Positions 36,002-42,177 of a DNA stretch of 64,000 bases are shown here, piece after piece. The DNA is from Magnolia sinica. Its lineage: Eukaryota > Streptophyta > Magnoliopsida > Magnoliales > Magnoliaceae. The stretch lies in the NCBI RefSeq assembly GCF_029962835.1, contig NC_080587.1, positions 57,503,528-57,567,527 of the forward strand. The letters run 5' to 3'. The translations under genes were made by a program, and so were the position numbers. Under the pieces are notes generated by a model, which saw only the letters and a list, made by a program, of their open reading frames with translations, ran no database searches and had not been told where the DNA came from. The stretch's first letter is position 1. Every line of letters starts with the position of its first letter.

Positions 36002-38473
36002 CTTTCTTTTCATGCGTTCATGAATACATATGATACATTTTTTTATTTTTTATTTTTTCTGGTGATTCAGACTGTTATTCTGGTCGGCCACCACAAGGCC
36101 ACTACCTGTGAAGGTGTTGGACTTTGATGGCCATCTGATCAGTGGACCATGAAAGGAATGATTGGAGAAGAAGTCCACATTAAACCACAAAAGCTCACTA
36201 TGGCCAGACTGTTGGTTGTCCAGACTGTGAATCTGATGGGACCCGACATGAGATGGGGGGATGCTCTAGTCCTCCCAGACGGGAAGGTCCTAAACATGCC
36301 CTGAAATAATCTCCCAGACTGGAAGAATATAACATTTTGGTCTATCCATGGACTCCAGGTATTTGGTTAGTAACCATGAAGGAATGGTTAGAGAAGAAGT
36401 TCACATTGAACCACGAAAGCTCACTACAGCCAGACTATTGGTTGTCCAGACCGTCAATCTGACGGGACCCTGGCATGACATGTATGGGGGTATGCTCTAG
36501 TTCTCCCAGATGGGAAGGTCCTAGACATGGCTTTATTTTCTTTCTAACCACGTACCTGGAGTCCATGGCTGGACCAAAGGGTTATATTCATCCAGTCTGG
36601 GAGATCTTTTTGGGGTATCAGTCCAAGGTGGGGCCCATCAAGTTGATGGCCTGGACAACTGAATGTGGCCGACTGTAAGGGAATGTATATGTCATTTTTT
36701 ATGACATTTATGGACATTGTCTACATTCTCTTTGGAAGCATGCACTTCCCACCTTTATATTTTCTTTCCCATGGCTGATTTTAGATACTTTTTATTGATG
36801 CAGGCCATGGTAGCTGTATATTTCCAGGAAGGTATGAACTTATCTCGGCATATTGCTTTAGCATCATCTTCCATTCCCGCAAGAGAAAACCATGTTGGAT
36901 TTGCTCGATTTTTCACCTATGGTTACTAGTTACAGTTCGGCGCGCTTTTAGATCTTCTCTACCCACAAAATACTAAAAAAACCAAATTTTCATATCCTTG
37001 ATCAAAGTGTCCCTGATGTCGACTGGGTTGTCGCATGTGAGAACCACAACTTGTAACTGATTGGGTGTGGGACCCTCCAACTCAGTATCTGTCGGTCCAC
37101 ATGTGATAACGATGAAATTGACATTGGAGCAGATTGAGAGGATTGCATGAGAGATTTTGTGCAATGATATCTGTGTTCTAGTGATTTAATTAAGGGTGTG
37201 TTGGGATGTCCAATTGATATCAATTGCGACAATTCCACTAACGGGCGTGGGACCCACCAACTCAGTATTTGTGGGTACACATTTGATAACGATGGAATCA
37301 ATATTGGGGCAGATGGAGAGATTGCATGAGAGATTTTGTGCAATAATATCTGCATTCTAGTGATTTAATTAAGAGTGTTTGGATGTCCAATTCATGTCAA
37401 TTGCAACAATTCAACTGATGGGCGTGGCACCCACCAATTCCATATCTGTCCGTCCACACGTGATAACGATGGAATTAATATTGGAGCAGATTGAGAGATT
37501 GCATGGGAGATTTTGTGCTACAATATCTGCGTTCTAGTGATTATAAGGGTGTGTTTGGATGTCCAATTGACATCAATTGCAACAATTCAACCAAGTGACC
37601 AAAGCAGGGGTGGGGAATAAAAGATGGTTAGACTCCTAGACACGCCCCAAATTACAATTCTTACCATTTCAACCCCAACTAAAAGAACGGAATTAGATTA
37701 GAATTATGGGTTTCGATGGGGTGGTTGACCAAACCTATGTTTTCATCATATGAATTAAAATTGGCGAAGACCCAACTTCTGTCGCTTCCTCTATAAAAAG
37801 GTGAATGGATTGCAATTCAGTTCAATTGAGCATCCAAACACGTACTACATGGAGAACCCATATTAAAAACTAAGTGGGCATTGTTTATGTTACCGTCTTT
37901 TCTTGTGTAGTAACGGGAAATAATGAACCTTTGGCTGTCGTATGAATTAAAATTAGTGACACCCAACTTATATCTCTTCCTCGGTAACAAGTTGAATGGA
38001 TTCCAATTGAGTTGTATTAAGCAGCCAAACGCACATTACCCTGAGAAGCCATGTTAAAAAAACTAAGTGAGCATTGTTTACATTCCTGTGTTAAAAAACT
38101 AAGTGAGCATTGTTTACATTCCTGTATTTTTGTATATAGAAGTGGCAAGAAAGGAACCTTTGGTTGTGATATGAATTAAGATTGGTGATACCCAGCTTCT
38201 GTCGCTTCCTCTATAACAAGTTGAATGGATTGCAATTCAGTTCTATTGAGCATCCAAACATGCACTTCACTCAGAACTCATATTAAAAACTAACTGGGCA
38301 TTGCTTATGTTTTCATGTGTAGTAGTGGCAAGAATGCAACCTTTGTGAATGGCACGTCATTGGCACCTTCATCGAATGACACGACCTCTGGCTCCGGCTC
38401 TCATCGTTTCTATCATTCCATCGCAAGTCCCCTAATCATCGGAATTCTACTCTCGAATGCAGTTCTTACTTAG
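18545..38473 (+). CDS. GPI-anchored glucan endo-1,3-beta-glucosidase (GH17 + X8), four exons
   Basis: Exons 18545-18623, 34107-35360, 36804-36831 and 38326-38473 join in frame to 502 codons, all introns GT...AG. The product should hydrolyse 1,3-beta-glucan (callose) at the cell surface or plasmodesmata. Signal peptide is residues 1-25 with a poly-Leu core. The GH17 domain spans about 28-350: E123 in AVGSEV fits the proton donor (the usual VGNE is GSE here), and E270 in IVVTESGWPS is the nucleophile within the GH17 signature. The X8/CBM43 domain (about 366-453) has all six cysteines: 368, 387, 394, 403, 431 and 449. Seven N-glycosylation sequons lie in exon 2. The tail (SGSGS...IIGILLSNAVLT) fits a GPI-anchor signal. 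Domain order and length match Arabidopsis glucan endo-1,3-beta-glucosidase 3 (At2g01630 type). The 5' half of exon 2 is notably rich in C-ending codons. The start at 18545 has A at -3; Met9 (18569) is an alternative with a tighter signal peptide. Confidence 0.93.
18624..19499 (+). other. start of GH17 intron 1, no element recognised
   Basis: T-rich first-intron sequence with a short ATA/ATT run at 18957-18978. Nothing else assignable. Confidence 0.5.
19500..20288. mobile_element. GGGCCCACC-family repeat cluster in intron 1
   Basis: Family words (AGGTGGGCCACACGTG, AAGTGGGCCCCGCCATG, CAGGTCCATCCGAT, AGTGGGTCCCACATTC) recur, but I cannot resolve terminal repeats. Short open frames on both strands are shadows of this GC-richer stretch. 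Confidence 0.45.
20289..20890. mobile_element. nested GGGCCCACC-family inverted-repeat elements
   Basis: Two left-type segments (GGTGGAGCCCACCGTGATG at 20330, TGTGGGACCCAACCATGAT at 20588) and one right-type segment (ACATCACGGTGGGCCCGCC at 20850) indicate one element inside another. CCACCGTGATGTCTATATACC at 20493 interrupts the first. Confidence 0.5.
20891..21560. other. intron 1 sequence with unresolved repeat remnants
   Basis: Contains scattered family words (CTGGCGTGGGCCCCAC, GTTGGGCCCACCTGGG) but no complete element and no coding signal. Confidence 0.4.
21565..22012. mobile_element. MITE-like element with GAGCACTATA inverted repeats
   Basis: Left GTTCATAGAGCACTATAAG then TTATAGTGCTC; right GAGCACTATAGCTTACAATG and GAGAGCACATGAAC. 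These are imperfect terminal inverted repeats about 35-40 bp long enclosing about 400 bp of non-coding DNA. No target duplication determined. Confidence 0.6.
22013..22990. other. intron 1 sequence, GGGCCCACC-family fragments, no gene
   Basis: Includes fragments such as GTTGGGCCCACCATGATG at 22630 and an A-run at 22507-22526 adjacent to AGTGGGCC-type words. No intact element recognised. Confidence 0.4.
22995..23132. repeat. 69-bp tandem duplication
   Basis: TATAGATGGACCATCTTAAG through CTATCATTCTAT is repeated once, starting at 22995 and again at 23064, nearly identical. Confidence 0.9.
23336..23606. repeat. direct duplication of about 177 bp period
   Basis: GGGCCATAACATTAGAAATA...AAGTATTTATCAAC...GTAAACTATGG occurs at about 23342 and again at 23519. 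The second unit was hit by the SINE at 23607, which duplicated GTAAACTATGGTT. Confidence 0.8.
23591..23697 (-). mobile_element. 5'-truncated SINE with 16-bp TSD
   Basis: The minus strand reads ACTGAGGTCTTGGTATCGATC then TAGTGGGGGTGGCTAACAGT and AACAAGCTAACAC, ending in an A-run. This is the 3' part of the SINE at 17520-17631, including the B box, but without the A box. Flanks GTAAACTATGGTTAAC (23591) and GTAAACTATGGTTCAC (23682) are the target duplication. Confidence 0.85.
23849..24597 (+). repeat. 5' LTR of intron-1 copia element
   Basis: TGATGGGTTTTTTCC to CCCCCAACA, 749 bp. U3 carries a palindrome array (23890-24035), then a TATA box CTATAAATA at 24119-24127. Confidence 0.92.
23890..24035 (+). 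promoter_or_regulatory. CTCGACYRGTCGAG palindrome array in LTR U3
   Basis: Five palindromes in about 145 bp: CTCGATCGGTCGAG, CTCGACCAGTCGAG (twice), CTCAACTGGTCGAG, CTCGACTAGTCGAG. They lie 85-230 bp upstream of the TATA box and are repeated in the 3' LTR (27950-28090). Likely binding sites for a dimeric regulator; the function is inferred. Confidence 0.75.
24601..24612 (+). other. primer binding site
   Basis: TGGTATCAGAGC, three bases after the 5' LTR end; complementary to the initiator tRNA-Met 3' end. Confidence 0.93.
24652..25533 (+). pseudogene. copia gag with CCHC knuckle, disrupted
   Basis: The ATG region is duplicated: 24652-24704 and 24705-24757 are 53-bp near-copies, so an upstream start is out of frame with the second. 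From 24705 the reading IILNGSNWTIWKAKMEDLLY...WKKLDRK...STASLWLKLQGLYE is typical copia gag (UBN2 type). A TAA at 25131 breaks it. It resumes to the zinc knuckle CWNCGKRSHYKHKC (25390-25431; CX2CX4HX4C intact) and a lysine/glutamate-rich tail. Confidence 0.9.
25546..26255 (+). pseudogene. copia protease and GAG_pre-integrase region, partly duplicated
   Basis: DTDWVIESGASFHV is the retropepsin site with Glu instead of the catalytic Asp of the usual DSGA. The segment with VCTDVGCTLVL-like sequence and VRHIPDLRLNLM is present twice in tandem (25696-25914 and 25915 to about 26130). It is followed by DMWHKRLGHMSEKGLQLLAKK, the zinc-binding GAG_pre-integrase block, which then stops. Confidence 0.85.
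25696..26130 (+). repeat. 219-bp tandem duplication within copia pol
   Basis: GTAGGGGTTGCTTATATTTG (25696) and GTAGGGGTCAGTGATATTTG (25915) start successive units that run through ACACATT(C/T)(T/C)AGACCTTCGC, GATGATGGCTATGAAAG and TTTACAAGACAA. Confidence 0.9.
26256..27345 (+). pseudogene. copia reverse transcriptase, active site altered
   Basis: Begins with the pre-RT linker (SKRYSPHEYIMLIDGGEPE), then WLKAMQEEMESLHKNHTY, NKWVFKKK, LVVKGFSQRKGIDFEEIFSPV, LDVKTAFLQGDLDEEIYM, QPEGFE and SLYGLKQVSRQWYKKFD. The YVDD box is CVND (26911-26922), so one catalytic Asp and the Tyr are lost. A TGA at 27064 and further stops interrupt the 3' part (LKRFNMNAAKPVSTSLDGH, YASAVGSLMY). The DDE integrase expected before this domain is absent. 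Confidence 0.93.
27346..27884 (+). pseudogene. copia RNase H, disrupted
   Basis: Reading across stops gives GYADVDMAGD, FVGGAVS, VALSTTEAEYIAVTEACKE, VYCDSQSVIHLSKNP and HIEIRYHSINDTL. The DxD-type, TEAEY and CDSQS motifs of copia RNase H are recognisable. Three in-frame stops. Confidence 0.9.
27903..28664 (+). repeat. 3' LTR of intron-1 copia element
   Basis: TGATTGGTTTTTTCC to CCTCCAACA, 762 bp, preceded by a purine tract GGAAAGGGGGAGAT. It differs from the 5' LTR by scattered substitutions and small indels (for example a 15-20 bp addition near 28590). Confidence 0.92.
28665..29417. other. intron 1 sequence, no gene
   Basis: Contains a (CA)n run at 29140-29160. Nothing else recognised. 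Confidence 0.5.
29418..31553. mobile_element. foldback element with about 840-bp inverted arms
   Basis: The left end GGGGGTGTTTGGCGCATG...TATTGGAAGGGAT and its exact inverse at the right end (...GCGCCAAACACCCCC) define a 2.1-kb element. The arms (29418-30258 and 30718-31553) pair along their whole length, through TGCATGTTTTTGTTTGGATG, GGATGAACGGTGTGGATATG and CACCCATGACCATT. Within each arm sits a GGGCCCACC-family segment. The loop (30259-30717) has its own inverted ends GTCCGGGCAGAG...CTCTGCCCGGA. No transposase; target duplication unclear. Confidence 0.88.
30259..30717. mobile_element. inner inverted-repeat element forming the foldback loop
   Basis: Ends TCCGGGCAGAGC and GCTCTGCCCGGA are inverted repeats. 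The inside has AAGTGGGCCACAAAG, CATCCAGGTCTACATGACC and GGTGTGGTCCACTAG family words. Confidence 0.7.
31554..32540. other. intron 1 AT-rich sequence, no gene
   Basis: No element with recognisable ends; short T and A runs only. Confidence 0.45.
32546..32896. mobile_element. MITE-like hairpin with about 70-bp arms
   Basis: 32546-32615 (TTTTGGTAGATGCCTAAAGA...CTAATTATGTATTAGAGATC) is inverted at 32825-32896 (ATAACCACTGTTAACTAAAATG...GGCGTCTACTAAACAGGG). The outer GGCTCTGTTTGG-like end is typical of small plant MITEs. Confidence 0.65.
32971..33309. repeat. direct duplication, 224-bp period
   Basis: ATGGTTCAATG...GGCCCCATCCTCAATGGGG...ATGGCCTGGATT...GCATACCTATG appears at 32971 and 33195. A shorter inverted piece of the same sequence is at about 32690-32740. 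Confidence 0.75.
33310..34106. other. 3' end of GH17 intron 1
   Basis: No element resolved. Ends in the acceptor TTTTCTCCTGCATTGCAG with a good pyrimidine tract. Confidence 0.6.
34107..35360 (+). CDS. GH17 gene exon 2 (catalytic domain and most of X8)
   Basis: Codons 27 (split) to 445 (split). It opens with DAFIGVNIGTDLSDMPSPS, the mature N-terminus expected after signal cleavage. It contains E123, E270, STYIYELYNEDLRPG and five X8 cysteines. The donor is CCAA|GTAAGG. If the intron were retained, translation would add GLMSLLSSFSG and stop, losing the sixth cysteine and the GPI signal. Confidence 0.95.
35442..35971. mobile_element. MITE-like element inserted in a TA microsatellite
   Basis: Ends GGGAAATGGTTCTATGC...AGTGAGGTTGAG and CTCGACCGCATAGAACC...ATTTCCC are inverted repeats; the subterminal parts are GTGTGGGCCCCACCGTG and its inverse. 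TA dinucleotides flank both sides (35429-35441 and 35972-35998), consistent with a TA-rich duplicated target. A fragment with the same end, also next to a TA run, is at 54088. Confidence 0.82.
35972..35998. repeat. (TA)n microsatellite
   Basis: Directly visible; the right half of the TA tract split by the MITE. Confidence 0.9.
36147..36620. repeat. direct duplication with nested inverted repeat in intron 2
   Basis: Two direct units start near 36153 and 36379 (AAGGAATG(A/G)TT(G/A)GAGAAGAAG...GGGAAGGTCCTA). In addition 36311-36361 (CCAGACTGGAAGAATATAAC...TGGACTCCAGGTA) is inverted at 36551-36601. Confidence 0.8.
36804..36831 (+). CDS. GH17 gene exon 3, 28-nt microexon
   Basis: Completes codon 445 (A|GC, Ser), then HGSCIFPG and two bases of codon 454, ending AG|GTATGA. 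It supplies C449, the last X8 cysteine. Homologues have a conserved S(H/R)G(S/T)C(I/V)FPGS here, which fixes both splice sites despite the short length. Confidence 0.9.
37000..37597. repeat. about 180-bp tandem repeat, three-plus units
   Basis: Units begin near 37082, 37262 and 37440 (TCAGTATCTGTC, TCAGTATTTGTG, CCATATCTGTCC). Each runs through CACATGTGATAACGATG, GCAGATTGAGAG, GAGATTTTGTGC and TTGGATGTCCAATTGA. Confidence 0.88.
37749..38325 (+). repeat. tandem units that each copy the exon-4 acceptor and exon start
   Basis: Three units start at about 37749, 37940 and 38169 (TATGAATTAA(A/G)ATTGG). They share CTTCTGTCGCTTCCTCTATAA, TTGAATGGATTGCAATTCAG and AACTAAGTGGGCATTG. Each ends with a version of TGTAGTAGTGGCAAGAATGC-AACCTTTG: at 37907 (GTAGTAACGGGAAATAATG), at 38138 (AGAAGTGGCAAGAAAGGAAC) and at the real exon 4 (38321). 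The middle unit also has an internal duplication of about 40 bp. Confidence 0.88.
38143..38179 (+). other. possible alternative last exon of the GH17 gene
   Basis: After a pyrimidine-rich tract and AGAAG, the sequence TGGCAAGAAAGGAACCTTTG continues to TAA at 38177-38179. Joined to exon 3 it would encode SGKKGTFGCDMN and stop, so the enzyme would keep its X8 domain but lose the GPI-anchor signal. Whether it is ever used cannot be judged from sequence. Confidence 0.3.
38326..38473 (+). CDS. GH17 gene exon 4 (Ser-rich linker and GPI signal)
   Basis: Completes Ser454, then GKNATFVNGTSLAPSSNDTT, a Ser/Gly linker with small residues suited to an omega site, and the hydrophobic end SPLIIGILLSNAVLT before TAG. 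Confidence 0.9.
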
Positions 38474-38534
38474 AATGTTTGGGAAGATTGGATTGACAGT
38501 TCTTACCTAGAATGTTTTGGAAGATTGGATTGAC
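38461..38534. repeat. 37-bp tandem duplication across the GH17 stop codon
   Basis: AGTTCTTACTTAGAATGTTT (38461) is repeated as AGTTCTTACCTAGAATGTTT (38498), each followed by GGAAGATTGGATTGAC. The first copy contains the stop codon; in the second the same position reads CTAG. Confidence 0.92.
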
Positions 38535-38804
38535 GGTTGGTTAATTCCTCAAAGAAGCGATGCGCCCGATTTTGTTCTTCTGATAGAAGAAAGAGAGGGG
38601 AAGGTGTTTGAATTTCGAAGTAGGCAACTAGTATTTTTTTTTTTTTTTTTTTGTTAATTGGGGCTTTGAAAGACTTGGATTTTGTACAAAACAAACCAAG
38701 AGATGACAGAATCTTGTATTCTTTGGATTAGATTATCGATTTTTCTAATTGAAGTCTTTATTTGGCTTCATTCTAGAAAGAAATTTCTTGTACTTGTGTT
38801 TTTT
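38535..38804 (+). other. GH17 3' UTR and downstream flank
   Basis: Contains a T-run (38634-38653) and no clear AATAAA. The polyadenylation site cannot be fixed by eye. Confidence 0.45.
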
Positions 38805-38947
38805 TTTTTCATACGAATTGTGGATGAAGATTTGAGAGACAATTGAAACCACTCATCAGGTGGGGCCCACTGTGAACATGACATTGTCCAGACATCAAGG
38901 TTTGATCATGAGGTGGGCCACATTTACACATTTGAGTATAGACTGTT

Positions 38948-38960
<13 letters not shown>
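38805..38960. repeat. dispersed duplicate of 53851-54000
   Basis: CATACGAATTGTGGATGAAG through CACTGTGAACATGACATTG, CCAGACATCAAGGTTTGATC and TTTGAGTATAGA matches 53851-54000 over about 150 bp, both followed by a TA microsatellite. Confidence 0.88.

Positions 38961-38990
<30 letters not shown>
38951..38990. repeat. (TA)n microsatellite
   Basis: About 20 TA units, directly visible. Confidence 0.95.
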
Positions 38991-38991
<1 letters not shown>

Positions 38992-39918
38992 CCATTCAAG
39001 TTGGTGGGGCCTACAGGATCAACAATTTGTGTATTTTCTTTCTTCGATGCATGGACCATTCGAGGTGGGGACCACATGATCAGTGGATGCTGTTTGTTCT
39101 TTCGTAACAGCTTCTTTGTTGGCTGCTTTTGTATGTTCTTTGTTAGCTTTAACATAGGGCCCACAGGATCGACGGTTTTTGGAATGTTAGAACCGTAGGC
39201 CCACTCAAACCAAAACGTCTGATACAATTATGACTCATGCCCTAACGAGAACGGATTACCTGCCTCACACACGTGGCACATGTGTATAATGATCTGAACC
39301 ATGCATGTTGTGGGCTCAGCTGCTGATCAGCCCCTCACGAAATTTACCTTTGATTTTGTAATCCTTCAGTGTTCATTTATGTGGAGCCAAGGAAAAGGTT
39401 ATAATCATTCAACCTTCAGTATCCATTCACAGCAGGAAATGCTAAATCAGTGGCTTTGATCTCATCATCCACGTGTGCCACGTGTACTGAACTACAAGCA
39501 GGCACCCAATCTGCACTCATGTCTTAATACTATTAAAACAAACAGACTAATAAAGATAAACCCTGATTTATATTACAATTACCCAAAAACCAAGGAAAAC
39601 AAAATCTCAAACCTTACTCGTATGGGGTTGTTTGGGAACAAGGAAAAGAAATGTGGACCATTTATCAGGTGGGCTCCACCAAAAAACGCCCCGGCCCAGA
39701 AATCAGGGAGCAGATATTTATGATGAATCTAGATGGACCATTGATCATCTTTCTACTGCGGATGAGTTGGAATGCCTGATTTTTGAGCCAGGGCATGTTC
39801 ACAGTGGAACCCACTTGATAAACGGCCCAAATCTATCGTTCGGCTACCGATCGATCCATATACATTCCAAACATAAGGCCAAGCTGTAGAAGTGACCCAA
39901 AAGCTGTACTCATCATCA
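38991..39918. other. intergenic, GGGCCCACC-family fragments
   Basis: Family words (GTTGGTGGGGCCTACAGG, TAGGGCCCACAGGATC, AGGTGGGCTCCACC, GTGGAACCCACTTG) without resolvable element ends. No coding signal. Confidence 0.45.
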
Positions 39919-40281
39919 TCAATTTTTTTTTGCTGCGGCCGCTGCCATCTCAGCCGTCCAATCAGGTAGATCACGGAGTACCATTGAGAAGAGAAGTAGG
40001 CCCATGCCCAATGTAAATGCCATGAAGTTTAGGAAGGTGTAGGCTTTTGATAAGCAGTCGTAGATTGGGCTCTCAAGAATTCTATCATGGGAGTTTAATG
40101 CCCCACAGGCTGCAATCACGACCGTAGATGCCGCGGCCTTGATGATGGCCTTCTATCTCATCTTCTGTTCATTGGCATCGTCGGATGGTGATGGGGTGGG
40201 CCCGGAATTGGCAGAGAACAGTGCTTGTACGTGGTCTACGATCAAGCCGATGGCACGTCGATCAGTGGCGATTCCGGCCAT
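39919..40281 (-). pseudogene. small membrane protein gene with one in-frame TAG
   Basis: The minus-strand frame begins MAGIATDRRAIGLIVDHVQA and passes a polar Pro/Ser/Asp stretch to NEQKMR. It meets TAG at 40153-40155 and continues without shift through KAIIKAAASTVVIAACGALN, DCLSKAYTFLNFMAFTLGMG, LLLFSMVLRDLPDWTAEMAA and a terminal AAAKKN. Total is 121 codons with both stops. Two hydrophobic segments suggest a membrane protein. A TATA box 80-90 bp upstream and a single lesion suggest a recently inactivated gene, readthrough or an assembly error. I do not recognise the family. Confidence 0.6.
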
Positions 40282-40358
40282 TTTGGACGAACAGGATGTG
40301 AGGGACTGAAAAATGAACGCACCAGCTCTGCTTTTGGAATGGCAAACCAATCCTGCCA

Positions 40359-40371
40359 CTTATATATAGGT
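40359..40371 (-). promoter_or_regulatory. TATA box of the minus-strand gene
   Basis: Minus strand CCTATATATAAGTGG, about 80-90 bp upstream of the ATG at 40281, a normal plant spacing with a short leader. Confidence 0.6.
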
Positions 40372-40500
40372 TGTTGAGGTTGGCCAAACGTGAGATTCCA
40401 CGCAGTTTCCTTGTTTCAGCCCTTTTGTCGACTGTGGGGCCCACCATCCGGTTAGATCACGCTGCGTCGGATCTTGTGGTCGGGCAGATATACGGCATGA

Positions 40501-40800
40501 CATCAGATGGTGTCATCCACTGTACACGTGGCATACATGTATAGAAATCCGGACCGTCCAAATTCGGTGGCCCATTTTGAATGAAGCATGACCCGAAAAT
40601 CACACTGATAGGATAAGGTTTAACATCTGATTTTTCTTTTCCTGGTTTAACATCAGATGGTGTCATCCACTGTACACGTGGCATACATGTATAGAAATCC
40701 GGACCGTCCAAATTCGGTGGCCCATTTTGAATGAAGCATGACCCGAAAATCGCACTAATAGGATAAGGTTTAACATCTGATTTTTCTTTTCCTGGTGAAA
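40501..40800. repeat. 150-bp tandem duplication
   Basis: CATCAGATGGTGTCATCCAC starts at 40501 and again at 40651. The two 150-bp units differ at only a few bases (CACACTGAT versus CGCACTAAT). It creates an internally repeated open frame on the minus strand that is not a gene. Confidence 0.95.
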
Positions 40801-41006
40801 TTTGGACTGTTGAAATTTTATCTTTAGATGTCCTTCCGACACCCATCAATTTTATCTTTACAAGCATTTTTTTTTTATGGGCCAAGGACCATGTTTATTG
40901 GTATCTTCTGATCGACGATCTAGATTTTAGGCACGTTTCACGGTAGCTCTTGTGTGGCTGGCTTCAAATAAATGGGGAACCGGGGAACTCAGCGACGTAC
41001 ATTTGA

Positions 41007-41475
41007 CTTGTGATTTCTTCTTCAACCGCCCAAAAAAGGAGAGTTCAATTTCCTGCGACTAACACCCGTTGGTTACTACCCGCCTGTCCCGATCTCAAAC
41101 AGGCTGCGATTCTGACGGCGTCCCCACAATCTATCGATTTATTCACACCGTCCATTCATTTTTTTCATATCATTTAGGATATAAATCGAAAAATAAAGCA
41201 GATCCGATGCTTAAGTGGACCACAGAGTCAAGATTAAATGCTCACCATTAAAAACTTCTTGGGATCCACATAAATTTTTGAACGAGCCGATATCATGTTT
41301 TGCCTTCATCCAGTTCCATGTGACCTTATGAACTAGATGGACAGTGTGGATAAACCCATACATCACGGTGGGCCCCTGAGAGGCCCAGTCTGTTTATAGA
41401 ACCGGACAAGCCAGTCAGTCGCAGGCAATCCGCGTTCCTTTTTTATTTGGGCGGTTTAAGAAGAAATAAAGTCAA
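41007..41475. mobile_element. inverted-repeat element with TTTGAC...CAACCGCCCAAA ends
   Basis: TTGTGATTTCTTCTTCAACC-GCCCAAAAAAGGA on the left is inverted on the right as TTTGGGCGGTTTAAGAAGAAATAAAG. Both ends continue into CTGCGACT or its inverse. The interior has the GGGCCC-family body (CACACCGTCCATTCA, TAAGTGGACCACAGAG, ACATCACGGTGGGCCCC). Confidence 0.72.
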
Positions 41476-41639
41476 TAAAAAATTTCCGTACACGCATGGC
41501 ATCCATGCGGTAGACTTTCAGACTCATTTGCCAATCGCACGCAGCAACATCTTCGCGAAGGACTACATACCGGTGGTCCATGAGGATCGAACCCGTCAAC
41601 AACGCCTGTTCTACACAGCACTTGAAATACCCAAGTTAT

Positions 41640-42165
41640 TCAGGCCCACAAACCCAAGTTATTCAGGCCCACCAGTTGCATATTTCCGTTTGTCCTTGGT
41701 TGTAGAAACTGGGAAAAAAATATCAGCCAGATCCTCAGCTCAGGTGGGCCATATACAAGGAATAATGGGAATGGGATGCCATCCATAAATTTGTCTGAGG
41801 TCCACCATAGTGTAAATCTTCCATCAGACCCCTTAATTAGGTGTTACATAAAAGGATGAAATGCAGATACAAAAATCAGCCTGATATAAAACTTAGACGG
41901 CCCCACCTCCGTGTACTTGAATGTTTTAGTAGCAATGTTACATGATTGCTGTTTCTATGGAAGTTTTTAGGATGATCTTTTGTATCTACGGTTTAAATGA
42001 GGGTTTTCATCTGATGGACCGAGTGGATTCACATATACAATATGATGGCCCCATAGAGAGTGGGTGTTTGACGTGCTAAGGTATATTAGGCTAATCTGGT
42101 CCAATATGTTTTGCCACGTGGATTCCACCTGCGGATATAGGGGTCGTGGTGAATTCGGCAAGCAA
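41640..42165. mobile_element. GGGCCCACC-family element, ends unclear
   Basis: Contains AGGCCCACCAGTTGC, CTCAGGTGGGCCATATAC, GAGGTCCACCATAGTG, AAACTTAGACGGCCCC and GATTCACATATACAATATGATGGCCCC. CCACGTGGATTCCACCTGCGG near 42115 and its inverse-like GCAGGTGGAATCCACATGG at 42725 flank the next element. Confidence 0.5.
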
Positions 42166-42177
42166 GGGAGAGAATTG

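Larger units (their letters stand above)
35361..36803 (+). other. GH17 intron 2
   Basis: GTAAGG...TTGATGCAG. Contains a (CA)n/(TA)n stretch split by a 530-bp MITE, then 36000-36620 with direct and inverted duplications (listed separately). Confidence 0.85.
36832..38325 (+). other. GH17 intron 3, largely tandem repeats
   Basis: GTATGA...GTGTAGTAG. Two tandem-repeat blocks fill most of it (37000-37597 and 37749-38325). The 3' splice site TAGTAG is a NAGNAG-type tandem acceptor: splicing after 38322 would add one Ser codon. Confidence 0.85.

Noticed and set aside
40457..40885. 142-codon minus-strand open frame with internal repeat
   Set aside because: The repeat is simply the 150-bp tandem DNA duplication, whose length is a multiple of three; no family resemblance.
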